Source: Eleginops maclovinus (taxonomy: Eukaryota > Chordata > Actinopteri > Perciformes > Eleginopidae). Taken from it: a DNA stretch of 64,000 bases. The stretch spans positions 27,510,257 to 27,574,256 of the forward strand of contig NC_086350.1 of assembly GCF_036324505.1 (NCBI RefSeq), in the 5' to 3' direction. Position 1 is the stretch's first letter; every line of letters begins with the position of its first letter. The position numbers and the translations under genes were made by a program. Below, one piece after another: positions 36,476 through 47,689 of this stretch. The notes under the pieces are model-generated. The model saw nothing but the letters and a program-made list of their open reading frames with translations. It made no database searches and was not told where the DNA came from.

Positions 36476-36573
36476 TAGGGATGCACCAAAAAATGAAACA
36501 AAAACAAAAACAGATGCCGATGCCGATACCGATGTTAGGAATAACAATTTTGCCGATGTTTTACTATGTAAAC
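36476..36573. mobile_element. Fragment of a second hAT family (TAGGGATGCACC end)
   Basis: Starts TAGGGATGCACCAAAAAA and continues with GATGCCGATACCGATG, the familiar end of a teleost hAT MITE. It is cut off at 36573, where the next hAT element begins. Confidence 0.65.
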
Positions 36574-38036
36574 CAGGGGTGCCCAACCGTTTTTGAACCA
36601 AGATCTACTTTTAAAGTTGATAGTGTGTCGAGATCTACCAAGCCATATCGAAAGCCATAGTGTAGCCATAATTAATTGTGCACCTTTATAATAACACCAT
36701 TTTCTGACACAAAGATCAAGTTTTAACAATAGGACTGGCCCGTAACAACTCAACAACATACAACCCAATTAATACAATGCCTAATTTAAGTTGGAAAAGT
36801 GGTTCTCTATCTTAGTGGGACTTCTGGCACTGAGAGGAGGAAGCTAGTCTCTCATAGTCCGGACAGTAGGAGCTGAGTGCCAGCCGTAAGCAGGCCGCAA
36901 GGTGGTCATCAGTCATGGTGGATCTGTATTTTGACTTAATGATTTTCATATGTGAAAAGGCAGACTCACACAAATATGTTGATCCAAAAAGTGCAGTCAA
37001 ATTCTTTGCAGTTTGTCTGAGGTTGGGGTACTTCTCTTTCTGCATTAGATTCCAGAATTGGACATTTGTGTCAGGTGTAGCTCTTGATTTGAGCTCAATG
37101 TCATTATTTAGTGTGAGGATCTCATTCTCAATAGCACCGCTATCCAGGTTGAAGAGTGATGCCACTTTGGACGTTATACAATCCACATCTATATTCTCCC
37201 CAAATGGAAAACTGAGAAAACTGACAACAGGCTCAATGGATGCAAAGTCAGTAAAGCGCCTGTCAAATTCTGACAAGATGCTTTGCACTTGATCATCATA
37301 ACGTGCACTCTCAAGCTCCGCACAGTCTTTGCCCTGACGCTTAAGTTCTGTGTCCATGTGTGGAAAGTTCCGTAGATCACACTGTTGCAACGTGCTTGAT
37401 AGCAGCTGTAACTTGCTTTTAAAGGTGTTCACGGAGCTGATCATGTTGATGATGTGTTTGTTCTTACCCTGCAGCTCTAGATTCAAGTTATTGAGCTTGT
37501 CAGTCAGATCAGTAAGAAAGGCTAAATCCAAGAGCCACTGACTGTCTTCTAGCTGTGCATACTCAGCATGGTTTGAACATTTCAGAAATTCTTTAATTTC
37601 GGGCAACAATTCAGAAAACCGTTCCAGAAATGTACCTCTGCTGAGCCACCTTACGTCTGTGTGCAGCAGCAGATCTGTGTGTTCTGCACCGGTCTCCTCC
37701 AGTTGCGCACGGAATAATCGCCTCTGCAGACTCCTGGCCCGAACAGAACAGGCAATCTTGTTAGCCACATCCATCACGTCTTTCATATTTAAAATCTTCC
37801 CGCACAACCCTTGCTGGTGAATTATACAATGGTAATTCAGGAAATCCGGGAAAAATTCAGACTGTTTGCACAATCCAATGAACCCAGCAGTACGTCCAAT
37901 CATTGCTGGAGCCCCATCGGTTGTAATGGAGATGAGTTTGAAGAGGGGCAACTTGCTCTTACTAACAAATTCCATAAAAACCTGAAAAATATCTGTGCCT
38001 CTTGTGTGCCCTTTCAAAGGCAAAATGGTCAGTAGC
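36574..38036 (-). mobile_element. hAT transposon, 3' part with transposase
   Basis: The 3' terminus (plus-strand left edge) is CAGGGGTGCCCAACC, a hAT TIR of the CAGGGGTG type. The transposase ORF runs toward it on the minus strand. At 38037 the element is interrupted by another sequence starting CAGTGCCGGCGCTAAG, so its 5' half (BED finger and 5' TIR) is missing. Confidence 0.85.
36812..38023 (-). pseudogene. hAT transposase (GTF2IRD2/ZBED5-like), N-terminally truncated
   Basis: An open stretch of 403 codons without a stop, covering roughly the C-terminal two thirds of a hAT transposase of about 600 residues. Motifs in order: LPLKGHTRGTDIFQVF, LISITTDGAPAMIG (catalytic Asp region), NYHCIIHQQGLCGKIL, TDVRWLSRGTFLERF, and the C-terminal hAT dimerisation block TALFGSTYLCESAFSHMKII followed by KYRSTMTDDHLAACLRLALS. 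Homology continues upstream for only a few codons past the first Met before the inserted CAGTGCCGG element cuts it. The clean frame points to a fairly young copy. The missing BED zinc finger argues against a working transposase. Confidence 0.88.
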
Positions 38037-38660
38037 CAGTGCCGGCGCTAAGGGGGGGCATTCGAGGGCCGTGCCCCCCCTAGCGGTCATTGATGCCCCT
38101 CCTACCAGCTGTGAAGCATATTCTCGATCTGTCACAATCGACTATAATTGACGCTGAGTTCGAAGTTGCTAAAGAGTTTTTAATGTCACAAAAGCAAGCA
38201 ACCCAATGCCCCCTCCAGTAGATCTGGGGGGTTAAACCTGGGTTGATTATAAATTAAATATTTTCTAATTAATTTAGGTCTTAATGTATTCTTTCGATTT
38301 ATGAATTTGTGTTACATTAAATATTCTGAGAAAAGTTTGGATTATTCTTATCCATCAGCTGTTATACAAGGAAGGGGTGGGCCTGAGCCTCGGGCAAAAT
38401 TGTGTTCAGCACGGAACGGGGAATCGGTACCGTCTTCGACCTCACGTTACACTAATCATTTTGTTTATTTGTTTGTTTCATTTTGTGGAAAAAGTAAATG
38501 AATCAGCCAAAGGAAGGCAAACAATTCAGCACCCGCAAAGTTTTATTTGGACGGCTTTAACGTGTGAGTTAATGTGGCACAGTTTTAAATATCCTAAGAG
38601 TCACAACACTGGGAATACTGTAAAAAGTAAAACTGCCTCCTCCCCCAACAGGGGAGGATA
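38037..38660. mobile_element. Sequence with hAT-like end inserted into the hAT transposon
   Basis: It begins CAGTGCCGGCGCTAAG followed by a G7/C7 pair (GGGGGGGCATTCGAGGGCC then CCCCCCCTAGCG), like several teleost hAT termini. I could not find its other end, the 8-bp duplication, or the missing half of the interrupted element downstream. The right limit given is arbitrary. Confidence 0.4.
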
Positions 38661-39256
38661 ATTGAATAAACAGGAGACACATTTTGTACACTGATTTGCA
38701 ATAACCAGACGGATCCACAACTTAAAAGTGTCTCATTCAATGTATTTCTGCGATTTATAGAAACGATATAAAGCATAACTAACTATAACACTTACTTAAT
38801 TTAAGTGTGTGCAGCTGTAGCCCCCCAGCTCAGACTTGAATTGCATTTCAGAAATGTTTCTCAGTCTGAACAGGTATAATTTTTTTAGAGAAAGTAAAAT
38901 GCTGTCTCAGAGAGGAACAGTTCAAACTATCTGAAGGAGGTATCCAGCGGCTGAGTTGCCCATAAGAACAAAGAAGTTTCTATCTGACATTTCCCTGTGA
39001 AGGATGTATTTATATCCGTATCTATAATCATTTTAATAACCCTCTGTGCTGTTTACTGAGCAGAATGATGCACAGCGTTCTTTCCTCTCTGTCCCCGATG
39101 CCATTCCAACCTAAAGCTTGACAGGCGGCAGAGTTAAGCTTTGGAGGCCATTACCGGGCCATTCCCTCCACCACACTAACAACCTCTTTACACTATCAGC
39201 GTTCACCCCCCCCCCCATCCTGCTGCCTTCATAGGGCCTGTCTACATGCTTACAGT

Positions 39257-39508
<252 letters not shown>

Positions 39509-41250
39509 ACGGGAGATAACATGACAAGAGGGTAATCTATGTCTTGATCGCTGCTTGACTGCAGTCTGAAATCTGCGAGTGGTCCACTTCCAGAGATCAA
39601 TACGGATGGAGTGTGTCTTCCTGTAAATCCACGTGGCTCTCTGCTGTACCAGACGGCTCCACTGCTCCACTTAAATCATTACAGCACTACCAACAAGCCT
39701 CCGCTGGTGCTCACAAAGTGCCAGCTATATAAAATCACTTCTTGGAAAGAGAAAAGTGAAAACAAAGGAACAGAAAACGGAAGAGACACATTATCAGACA
39801 CAAACTACATTACGTTATGGTGAGATGAGAATAAAAAAACCCAAACCCTTCAATTTACTGTTCTTTAGCTCCTGTTCATGTTTAAAGTTCTGTAGACATG
39901 AATAGCAAAACATAAACCAGTGTGTTATACTGTAAGGGTAAACTGAACCGATCACCATATAGTGTTGGAGTAGTAACTCAAAATGAGACATGACTAGTTA
40001 CCTTAAAAATAGTAATGCTTTACTTTACTTATCACAGCTAAAATTAATTAATTACACTACTACTGAAGTTACTCTACTTTTGGATTTGTCTGTTACATCA
40101 CCTGAGAGGCACCATAAATCAAAAGAGAAATAACAACATAAAGTTAAACCTCATTTATCCCGGATCAGCACAAATCCTTAATCTAATCAGGACACTACTT
40201 CAGCTCAGGTTCCATCGGTCCAGGGAGATTCATCAAAAGTCCAGACTGATAGCCTACCTGTATCCTGTTCATTATGTTTCTGAAAGTTAATTGTGGAAAC
40301 GGGCTACATTTCCTCCAACAAACACACGGAGCTCAGCAGAGAGAACACATTTCTCCACACAGACAGACGTATCACGTGAATGCGACGAGCATCTTGACCT
40401 ATGGCATTGAAGTGTTGATGTATCAAGAGATGCACGGATGTATTTTGCTGGTTGGGGATCGCTGTTCATAGGGACATGTTGATGTTGTCGTGGGTTCACA
40501 GAATGTTGAGGATTACTCCATATGTATATCCTTAGTTAAACTATTCCCTTAAGATTTTCATCTCTTCTTCTATTCTTTCCAACTCAGTTTAAAGTTCGTG
40601 CAGACACAGCTGAGTAGTACCAAACAGGAAGACGTAGCTCTGTCAAACAACCAATCACAGCAGTGTTTCTCTGGCTAGCTCTGTCCAACCACAAAGAAGG
40701 AGTGTTCTCCCTAAAGGAATACCCTTTCCGTAATCTTTGAAATGTCATAGTGTTTTGTAAAATGTCGTTTTGACTTGCACTTCAGGGCCACCGTATAATT
40801 GGGGACCTTTAAAGAAAGAGAAGTAACAAGATCATTGTGTGCTTGGTAACTGTAATGTAATTACTGCTGAACTACAGCAACACGTTAAGCCGTGGCTACA
40901 CTGGACTTGCATCTGAAGCGCAGCGCATGTTGAGCGCACGTTCTGCGGAATGTATCATTTTACTGGCTACACCAGCAGCGCACATACAGCGCACGTACGG
41001 CACAACGTACAGGCAAAACAAGACTTTCGTTGTCTTCAGTTTTTGGATCCAGCACGACAACATTGAAACTGTAACACCGAGTTTGTGTAATATGGGTAAG
41101 TTAACATACAGACTGTAGGCTAGTTACTAAGTATAGGCTAAGTTACTAAGCAACCGCCAACTGTCAAAAATAAATGGCGACATCATTTCAGACAAAGTTT
41201 CACTAAGTTACGTTGTGCTGGATCCAAAGAACTATAAATAGTTTTTACAG

Positions 41251-41549
41251 CGCCTGCTGTAAATAGGAGGAAGGCACTCGCCCTGCTTCTGGTATTGAAC
41301 AGGATTAACAGGAGGCAGAGGCGAAATTGGGTGCATCCCATTAACCAGCGCAGGAGGCAACAAGGCGCTTTTCATCAGCTGGTTGCAGAGCTGCAGTTTG
41401 AAGGCGAACTTCACCGCAGCTATTTCAGGATGACTCGACAGCAAATGGACCATGTCCTCTCAATTGTTGGCACAGATATTCAGAGGCAAAATGCGAACTA
41501 CAGGGAACATTACATTACTACATTGAGCCTAAACAACGACTTGCTGTAA
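41251..41549 (+). pseudogene. Harbinger transposase, N-terminal exon
   Basis: After a likely acceptor tttttacag at 41250, the frame reads KALALLLVLNRINRRQRRNW, VHPINQRRRQQGAFHQLVAE, LQFEGELHRSYFRMTRQQMD and IVGTDIQRQNANYRE. This is the HARBI1-type N-terminus (R-rich run, WVHPIN, YFRM, IQRQNTNYR). The next conserved segment (ending in RLA-type residues before FLATGDS) is missing; the frame runs to a TAA at about 41547. A lost exon or a deletion would explain that. Confidence 0.8.
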
Positions 41550-42004
41550 CATTGAGCTAACTGAAATATTTCACTTGCTTTTAAAATGTTTGTAGTTTAA
41601 TGTTTAGGCCTAGCCACAATGTCGTAGCAGGCTATGCATTTTAGATAAAGTGGATCTTATATTTGTGACACAAAAAAACTTAAAACGTATAGTATAACTT
41701 GTTGGTATGGAATATGACGGACAGTTCCATTAAGTATACACTCAGTAATATGAACAGGATATTATTTTTTTATTGTTTCATTAAACAGCCGGGGCAATGA
41801 AATTATTTTGAACCGTAACTGGTTACAATAAATAGCCTACAATTTACACAACATTTATAATATAGGCATACAATATAGATCAATATAACCATAGTAGACC
41901 TACTTCTACAACACATAATAAAATAAACAAGTGTTCTACAGTTCAGCGTAGTGAGAAGGGGATTGATGTATGAGCTGAAAGCCTTGGATGTGGTGGTATG
42001 GTTG

Positions 42005-42273
42005 CTAATCCCATGGCCTTATCATTGGACCCGGCACCTGAGGAGTGAAAGAGGGCTGTGTCGGCAGGTGTTGGTCCTGGTCAGAAACACCCTGTAGTCT
42101 TGCCCTTAACTTTCCCCTTGCACTTAATCTATTAAGGCTAGGCACCAAGCTTAGGGCAAAATAATACATTTCATCCTCTTCCTGTGGCACCTGTGGTCGT
42201 GCTGGAGGCTCCTGGACTAAAGCTAGCAGCCCGTCTTCCAAAGACATTGACACTCTCTTCCTTCGTGCAGCTC
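42005..42273 (-). pseudogene. Harbinger MADF-BESS gene, exon 4 (BESS motif)
   Basis: Acceptor cccttctacag at 42274. The frame, continued from exon 3 by one base, reads GAARRKRVSMSLEDGLLALV, then EEDEMYYFALSLVPSLNRLS. DExxxFxLSLVPxLxRL is the BESS protein-interaction motif. The C-terminus ends about 50 residues later at a stop near 42005. Confidence 0.78.
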
Positions 42274-42386
42274 CTGTAGAAGGGACAGAGATTTTAACCA
42301 GTGCAGGGATGGATATTAGCGCCAATTGTAACATTGATCTGTCAGTGGCTGGTTGATATTCACATTTAAAAAAGTGAATTTCTCAC

Positions 42387-42625
42387 CCTAAGTTGTGTGT
42401 CCTTGTCCGTCACAGGCTGGAGTTGTTTCTATTGGCTGGCCTTGTTCCCCCGCTCCAGGAAGTTTCAGGACGGGATGGTCTTGAATATCCTCTTGTGATG
42501 GGCAAGGGACAGTTATGGGCCTGCAAGTATGGGAAGTTCCCTCTCCCACTTCCTCTGAGTCCATCCAAACAGTGAAATCTATAGCTGGATCCCAACACTC
42601 AGAGTCATCTAGGCTGCTCCTTGAG
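42387..42625 (-). pseudogene. Harbinger MADF-BESS gene, exon 3 (linker)
   Basis: Acceptor tacctcttag, donor GTGAGA at 42386. An acidic, Ser/Pro-rich linker reads SSRSSLDDSECWDPAIDFTV, then WMDSEEVGEGTSHTC. Phases fit exons 2 and 4 exactly. An in-frame TAG at 42388-42390, just before the donor, breaks the gene. Confidence 0.65.
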
Positions 42626-42806
42626 CTAAGAGGTAAATAAAATAGGCTATGCAGTAAATTATTATTATTAGTTTTTTAAAACTTGTAGAATATGTAAAAT
42701 AGTGTGCGCATCCAACCCCAGATGCCTGACACTGCACATACGTGCTGTAGAAGTTTTGATTTTCAGTGAGCTGTCATTGTTTAACTTTCAGTATTTGCAA
42801 ACTTAC

Positions 42807-42980
42807 CTTCTCGGCTGTACATGGGGTAGCAGGAATGACAGCACTGGGGTGTATTTCCACCCCCTTTGGAATTCTCCTGCTGATCTTTTATTTTGTTTTG
42901 TTTTGTTTTTCTTCACAAACTGATCTCTTAAATATTTCCACCGTTTTTGGCAGTCATCAGCTGTTGAGACAAGGTGCTTA
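42807..42980 (-). pseudogene. Harbinger MADF-BESS gene, exon 2 (second half of MADF)
   Basis: Acceptor gtgtttacag, donor gtaagt, 174 bp. It encodes SKHLVSTADDCQKRWKYLRD, then QFVKKNK, RSAGEFQRGWKY and TPVLSFLLPHVQPRR. CxxRWKxLRDxFVxxxK and W(K/R)YxxxLxFLxPH are helix 3 and the C-terminal part of the MADF DNA-binding domain. Confidence 0.82.
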
Positions 42981-43045
42981 CTGTAAACACACAAATAATA
43001 AAAAAAAACAACAATAACTTTTTTGTATGTATACACCAGTTTTTC

Positions 43046-43949
43046 TACAGATTCCTAGCTACTGGAGACTCCTTCCGAAACCTGGCTTTTGCCTACCGGC
43101 TCGGAAGGAAAACGGTGGCAGAATCAGTTTACATGACCTGCAGAGCAGTCTTGCGGCTAATGATGGAAACATACATCCAAAAGCCAACAGAGGAGGCATG
43201 GAGAGAGATGGCAGCGCGTTTTTGGGAAAAGTGGAATTTCCCGAACTGCATAGGTGCCATCGATGGCAAACACATCAAAATTCAAGCACCGGGTCGCTCA
43301 GGAAGTCAGTTTTTTAATTATAAAAAATCATTTTCAATTGTTTTGTTAGGGCTTGTCGATGCAGATTATCGCTTCAGGGTTATACAGGTTGGGAATTTTG
43401 GCCGAACCAGTGATGGGGGGGTATTTTCAAATTCAGTGTTGGGGAAGGGGATGGACACCCAAACACTCCAAGTGCCAAAAAAATGGACCCCTGCTTGGAT
43501 CCGATCACGGTGACGTGCCATTTATGATGGTGGGGGATGCAGCCTTCCCTTTGAAACCGTACCTGATGAGGCCCTATCCTGGACACAATCTGTCCAAGTC
43601 CAGGAAGATTTTCAACTACATGCTGTCAAGGGCAAGGATGACCGTAGAGTGCGCTTTTGGGATTCTCGCTGCACGGTGCAGGGTACTCCACACTACAATT
43701 TCCATGCTGCCCTGTCATGTGGACATTATAGTGATGGCAGCATGTGTCCTCCATAACTACCTCCTGAGCCCAACTGACAACCACAGATACACTGAGGAAG
43801 GAGAGCAGACAGGGCAACGGCTACATAGTGTGAGGAACATGGGAGGAAACAGAGGAGCCAGGGAAGCATTCGATGTGCGGGAGTTGCTCTGTGAATACTT
43901 TGTTTCCCCTGAAGGAAGTATCCCATGGCAGGAAAGAATGATCTCTTAA
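43046..43949 (+). pseudogene. Harbinger transposase, catalytic exon (single-base frameshift)
   Basis: After the acceptor tttttctacag, the frame reads RFLATGDSFRNLAFAYRLG, then KWNFPNCIGAIDGKHIKI (first catalytic Asp), LLGLVDADYRFRVIQVGNFG (second Asp) and SDGGVFSNSVLGKGM. The frame then changes at a run of seven A (43477-43483) and continues in the next frame as DVPFMMVGDAAFPLKPYLMR, PYPGHNLSKSRKIFNYMLSR and ARMTVECAFGILAARCRVL (catalytic Glu), ending at TAA 43947-43949. All three DDE residues are present. One extra or missing base in the A run is the only lesion I see in this exon. Confidence 0.92.
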
Positions 43950-44181
43950 GTGTAATTTCATTAAGAAAATGTGCCAACCAAAAAATATTTGTAAATATTA
44001 AAGCTTTCTTAATTTTTTACAAAGGCAAGAGTCTTTCATTACAATTGCATAGCTTTTTCACATTGTATTTACAATTCCTCCACACTTCCCACAAATAAAA
44101 ACAACATTTCTTGGCATTATAAAGTTAGCTTACATATAGGAGATAATTATGGCATGCTACTTGATCACATACATATCAGAT

Positions 44182-44491
44182 TGTGGCAGCGGGGTGTGGT
44201 TAGGGTGTCGGCTGCTGGAGTGGTAGGAGTGGCTCAGCCGGAGGCCAGACAGCTGATCGGGATCAGGTAATCAGTGCCTGATTAAAGTCACGGTCGTAAC
44301 CTGGTTCTGTTCTGTTGCAGTAAACGGGGGCCTGAGTGAGGACTGTTTCCCCCTCGCCCGCAGGACGAGAGCCACTAACCGCCAGTACCATTGCGAAAAG
44401 TACTGTTCTGTAATAAAGATTTCGTTGTGTTTCAAAGTACTGATTGGTCCTTCCATCATTGGGAACGTAGGTGTGAGCCCGAACGCTCACA
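44182..44491 (+). mobile_element. Solo LTR inside the Harbinger element
   Basis: 310 bp, beginning TGTGGCAGCGGGG and ending AACGCTCACA, with a perfect 5-bp duplication CAGAT on both sides (44177-44181 and 44492-44496). It holds AATAAAG at about 44413. No internal retrotransposon sequence is present, so the rest was lost by LTR-LTR recombination. The superfamily (gypsy or ERV-like) cannot be told. Orientation is from the polyadenylation signal. Confidence 0.85.
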
Positions 44492-44513
44492 CAGATTATG
44501 ATTTGTAAACGTA

Positions 44514-44637
44514 TACCTGCACTTTCTGTATATAATAATACTATTCTTTTGCACTTCTGGTTAGATGCTAACTGCATTTCATTGGCTTTGTACCTGGACT
44601 CTGCTCAATGACAATAAAGTTTAATCTAATCTAATAC
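44514..44637 (+). mobile_element. LINE 3' tail with (AATCT)n end
   Basis: Same 3' end as 23173-23320 but plus orientation: TTCTGGTTAGATGCTAACTG, then CAATGACAATAAAG and the short tail TAATCTAATCTAATA. Confidence 0.75.
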
Positions 44638-44770
44638 TCATTACTGAATAGCCAACTCAATATTACAGTAGCAGTGGTGTAACATTAGGCAATGGAATTA
44701 TTGGCATCTAAAATTAGTTAACGTTAGCTAACGTTAATAAAATGTATAGCCCTTTGAAATGAACACTCAC

Positions 44771-44904
44771 CTGAGGCGCCAACTGCCAGTGAAATCTTTC
44801 TCCATAGCTACTGCATCTTTTCTCAGGTTGTCCTTGTAGTGGTAGGCACTTGGGGCATATCATTCTTTAAATTTTTCAACCTCAACAATTAGCTTTATTT
44901 CATC
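44771..44904 (-). pseudogene. Harbinger MADF-BESS gene, exon 1 (first half of MADF)
   Basis: Read from 44904 down: DEIKLIVEVEKFKE, an in-frame TGA, then YAPSAYHYKDNLRKDAVAME and KDFTGSWRL, donor gtgagt at 44770. The (D)ExxLIxxVE...YxxxxxxYKDxxRKxxA..xE pattern is the first half of a MADF domain. The TGA replaces a residue that is normally hydrophobic, and no in-frame ATG is visible upstream, so the gene is dead. The two bases left over join exon 2 in frame. Confidence 0.72.
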
Positions 44905-45834
44905 CACCGATCATCTGTCGTTATCTTATCTGTAGGCTGAATAATTTTGCTAATGAATTTTGACTACAACACATATCTCCATGGCAACTTGTCTATCAGA
45001 GTCTCCGGAGAAAGGAAACATTTATTCATTTCCTGTATACCGGTAGTTGAATTTAAAAAAGCATACAGATATATGTTATGACCCATTTCTCTGTAAAAAG
45101 GGTCGCGCACACCCCGCGCAAAAAAATATAAATAGAAGGTCTATTTTAGCAAATCTGCGTGGCGCTTGCGGAGCACTTGCGCGCTGCTTTCACGTCTGGT
45201 GTAGCCACTTTCATTGATTACAATGGAATCTATAGTTGCAACGTGCGCTCAACATGCACACAACATGCACTGAACATGCACACAACGTGCGCTCAACGTG
45301 CGCTGCGCTTCACTTGCGCGTCCAGTGTAGCCACGGCGTTAGAGAGAAATGTGATCTGATTCCTGTACCCCCAACACTGTTTATACCTGATCAATTATAT
45401 GTGTAAAATACTGAGCAATGTCCCAGCAGTCAGAGGAAGAAACACAACATAACAACACCTCACATGTTCTCCTCTGTGCCCTCTTACAAAACAACCCTTG
45501 GGTGGCTCCTCTCTTGAAAGCCTAAATGAGATCCAGAGAGATGTCATCTTTATATAAATGAATTACATCTGACTGAACAATGCTATCCGACTGTACATCA
45601 GCATGTTCTTCTCTGCAGGCGTTTTAAATATGCAGCAACACAGATTGGAGCGTTGTTTTCCCCTCTGAACAACACATTAGCATTTGCGGCAGCCTGTTTG
45701 CTCAAACTGCACATATGCTCCACTTCCGAGGTCTTAATCAGAGCAACGTCAGGGCATACATGTTCTCTAAAAAACAGACCCTGGAGAGGAAGAACGTGTT
45801 ACTGGAGTTTCATGAAGCCAATTAGTACACAGCA

Positions 45835-45849
45835 GGGGGGGGGGGGGGG
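45835..45849. repeat. Run of 15 G
   Basis: An uninterrupted G homopolymer; it could form stacked G structures, or be a length artefact of assembly. Confidence 0.95.
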
Positions 45850-46128
45850 TCTGTTGGAAAGAGGGGAGAATTTACAACCAACACCACATTATGTCTGCTC
45901 TCTGCACAGATCAGTTAGGCTGTCATTGAATTCTTTGTAGGTAACGCTTTAAGCAGAGTCATGGGATTCATCCTATGATCTGAGTTTCAGAAAGTATGTG
46001 CCCTTGCAGATTTGGTGTGAGTTGGGCAGCAAGAAACAACCACAGATTAATGCAAGTATACATTAATTCATCAAGTCACAAGCCTTAAAGTCGGAAACCA
46101 CTGCGTAAGTGTGATGATTTTTTACAAC

Positions 46129-46889
46129 AGGTGGGAAGTGGCTAGTTTGATTTACTCAAGTACTGTACTTAAGCTGCGTTATTAACGCGTTAACGCAACT
46201 TCCTTTTTTGGGGGGCTACAGACGTAGGCCAGTAAACACTGTGGAGGACGAGGCTCGGATAGAAATAAGTTTAATTGCATCAAACGACCGCACATATGAA
46301 CTTAGAGAGCCACTCCTGTAAACAAGACTCATAACTTCTGGAGAATATGTATCTTTGTTGCAATAATAATTATGTGTATTGTATTGAATAAACATTATTT
46401 ATAATCTAACATAATTTAAAAAATAGTATTTATAATAAATAAATAAATAATAATAAAATACAATTTTTTTATTATATAATTTATAATAAACAATATTTAT
46501 AATAATGACAACATTATTATTTATAATAAATAAATCATTTATAATTAATAAATGTTGTTTATTTATAATAAACATTGTTTATAATTTATTATAACCAATC
46601 ATACTTGTCCACTCACAAAACAGATAAAATATATATTAAGGTTCATTTAGAATAGATAAAACAATATGCAAATATTTTAACCATGGACAATCAAGTGATT
46701 AATCACAATTAAATATGTGTATCAATTGACAGCCCTAATGCTAATACTTTTCTTCTTTTACTTGAGGAACATTTTGAATGTAAGACTTTTACTGTAACAG
46801 ACTATTCTGGTAATTCTTATTTACTCAAGTACACAATCTGAGTACTTCTACTTTGACTCAAGTACAAGATCTGAGTACTTCTCCACCTC
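46129..46889. mobile_element. hAT MITE copy interrupted by another AT-rich element
   Basis: The left part CAGGTGGGAAGTGGCTAG...ACTCAAGTACTGTACTT and right part ACTCAAGTAC...GAGTACTTCTCCACCTCTG belong to the same family as 4996-5869. The expected 8-bp flanks do not match, so an end is eroded. Between about 46170 and 46737 lies AT-rich sequence ending CAATTGACAGCCCTA, the end of another common teleost hAT-like family (TAGGGCTGTCAATTG). Confidence 0.65.
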
Positions 46890-47689
46890 TGATACTGCGC
46901 TACAATCTGAGCTTCTGGTAGCCTCTTTGCTTTGAAAGAATTGGTGAATGTGAAGTGAGCTGAAAAAATACAAGCAGTCAGTCTGACTCGGCTCATTGTC
47001 GAGAGTAGAGCCAGCGCAGCACTTTTGTACAAACTGACAACCTGCCCTTTTTTTCTGACAGCCTGCCAAAAATCATTTCTGATTCAGCACTCAGCTGTCT
47101 CTTCAAACTGCCACATGTCCTGGTTTATTAAGCCCACAATGAACTTATTACTGGGTGGTTCTCACATCATAGGGGTACTCATTTAGTTAAGCATGTCACA
47201 GTGCAGGGATTTGTCCAACTTGCTCACATGGGTGTCTGACAACAGTACACAAGAACCAAACAGACATCTCTTAAGAGGTAGCATCTCTCGCTTACTACTA
47301 TCATCTTTAAACTGCGTCCACAAACAGGTATGCCATGTTGCATCAAAGACAGAAATCTATCGCAGTAAAGGACAGTATGTGTGAGAGCTTGTAAAAATTT
47401 GACAAGGTAAATGAAATTGCACATATCCCCATGGAACTGATCATATTACATCTACAAGGGGGATCAATATATGTGAGCCGCTGATGACTGCACTTCTTTT
47501 CTCTTCTGTCATCACAGCTCTTCCTCCAGGAAGTTCTACTGACCACTTCAGGAGACTGCCTATGTTGCTGCAGGATCTGCATTCTGATTGGGGCACTTAT
47601 TTACAATTGGCTAAGTAACTGCTGTGTGGCTAACCTTTTTGTGAACTGGGGTACAACATCATATTATATTACAAATTACTTAAAAGAGA

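Larger units (their letters stand above)
40889..45338. mobile_element. PIF/Harbinger transposon with two genes
   Basis: A full-length element of 4450 bp. The ends are GCCGTGGCTACACTGGAC (from 40890) and its exact reverse complement (to 45337), each with one further unmatched base, flanked by the 3-bp duplication TTA (40886-40888 and 45339-45341) typical of Harbinger. GCGCACGT/ACGTGCGC-rich subterminal repeats lie inside both ends. It carries a DDE transposase on the plus strand and a MADF-BESS protein on the minus strand, with exons interleaved. A 310-bp solo LTR and a LINE tail have inserted between 44182 and 44637. Both genes are damaged, so this copy is inactive. Confidence 0.93.
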
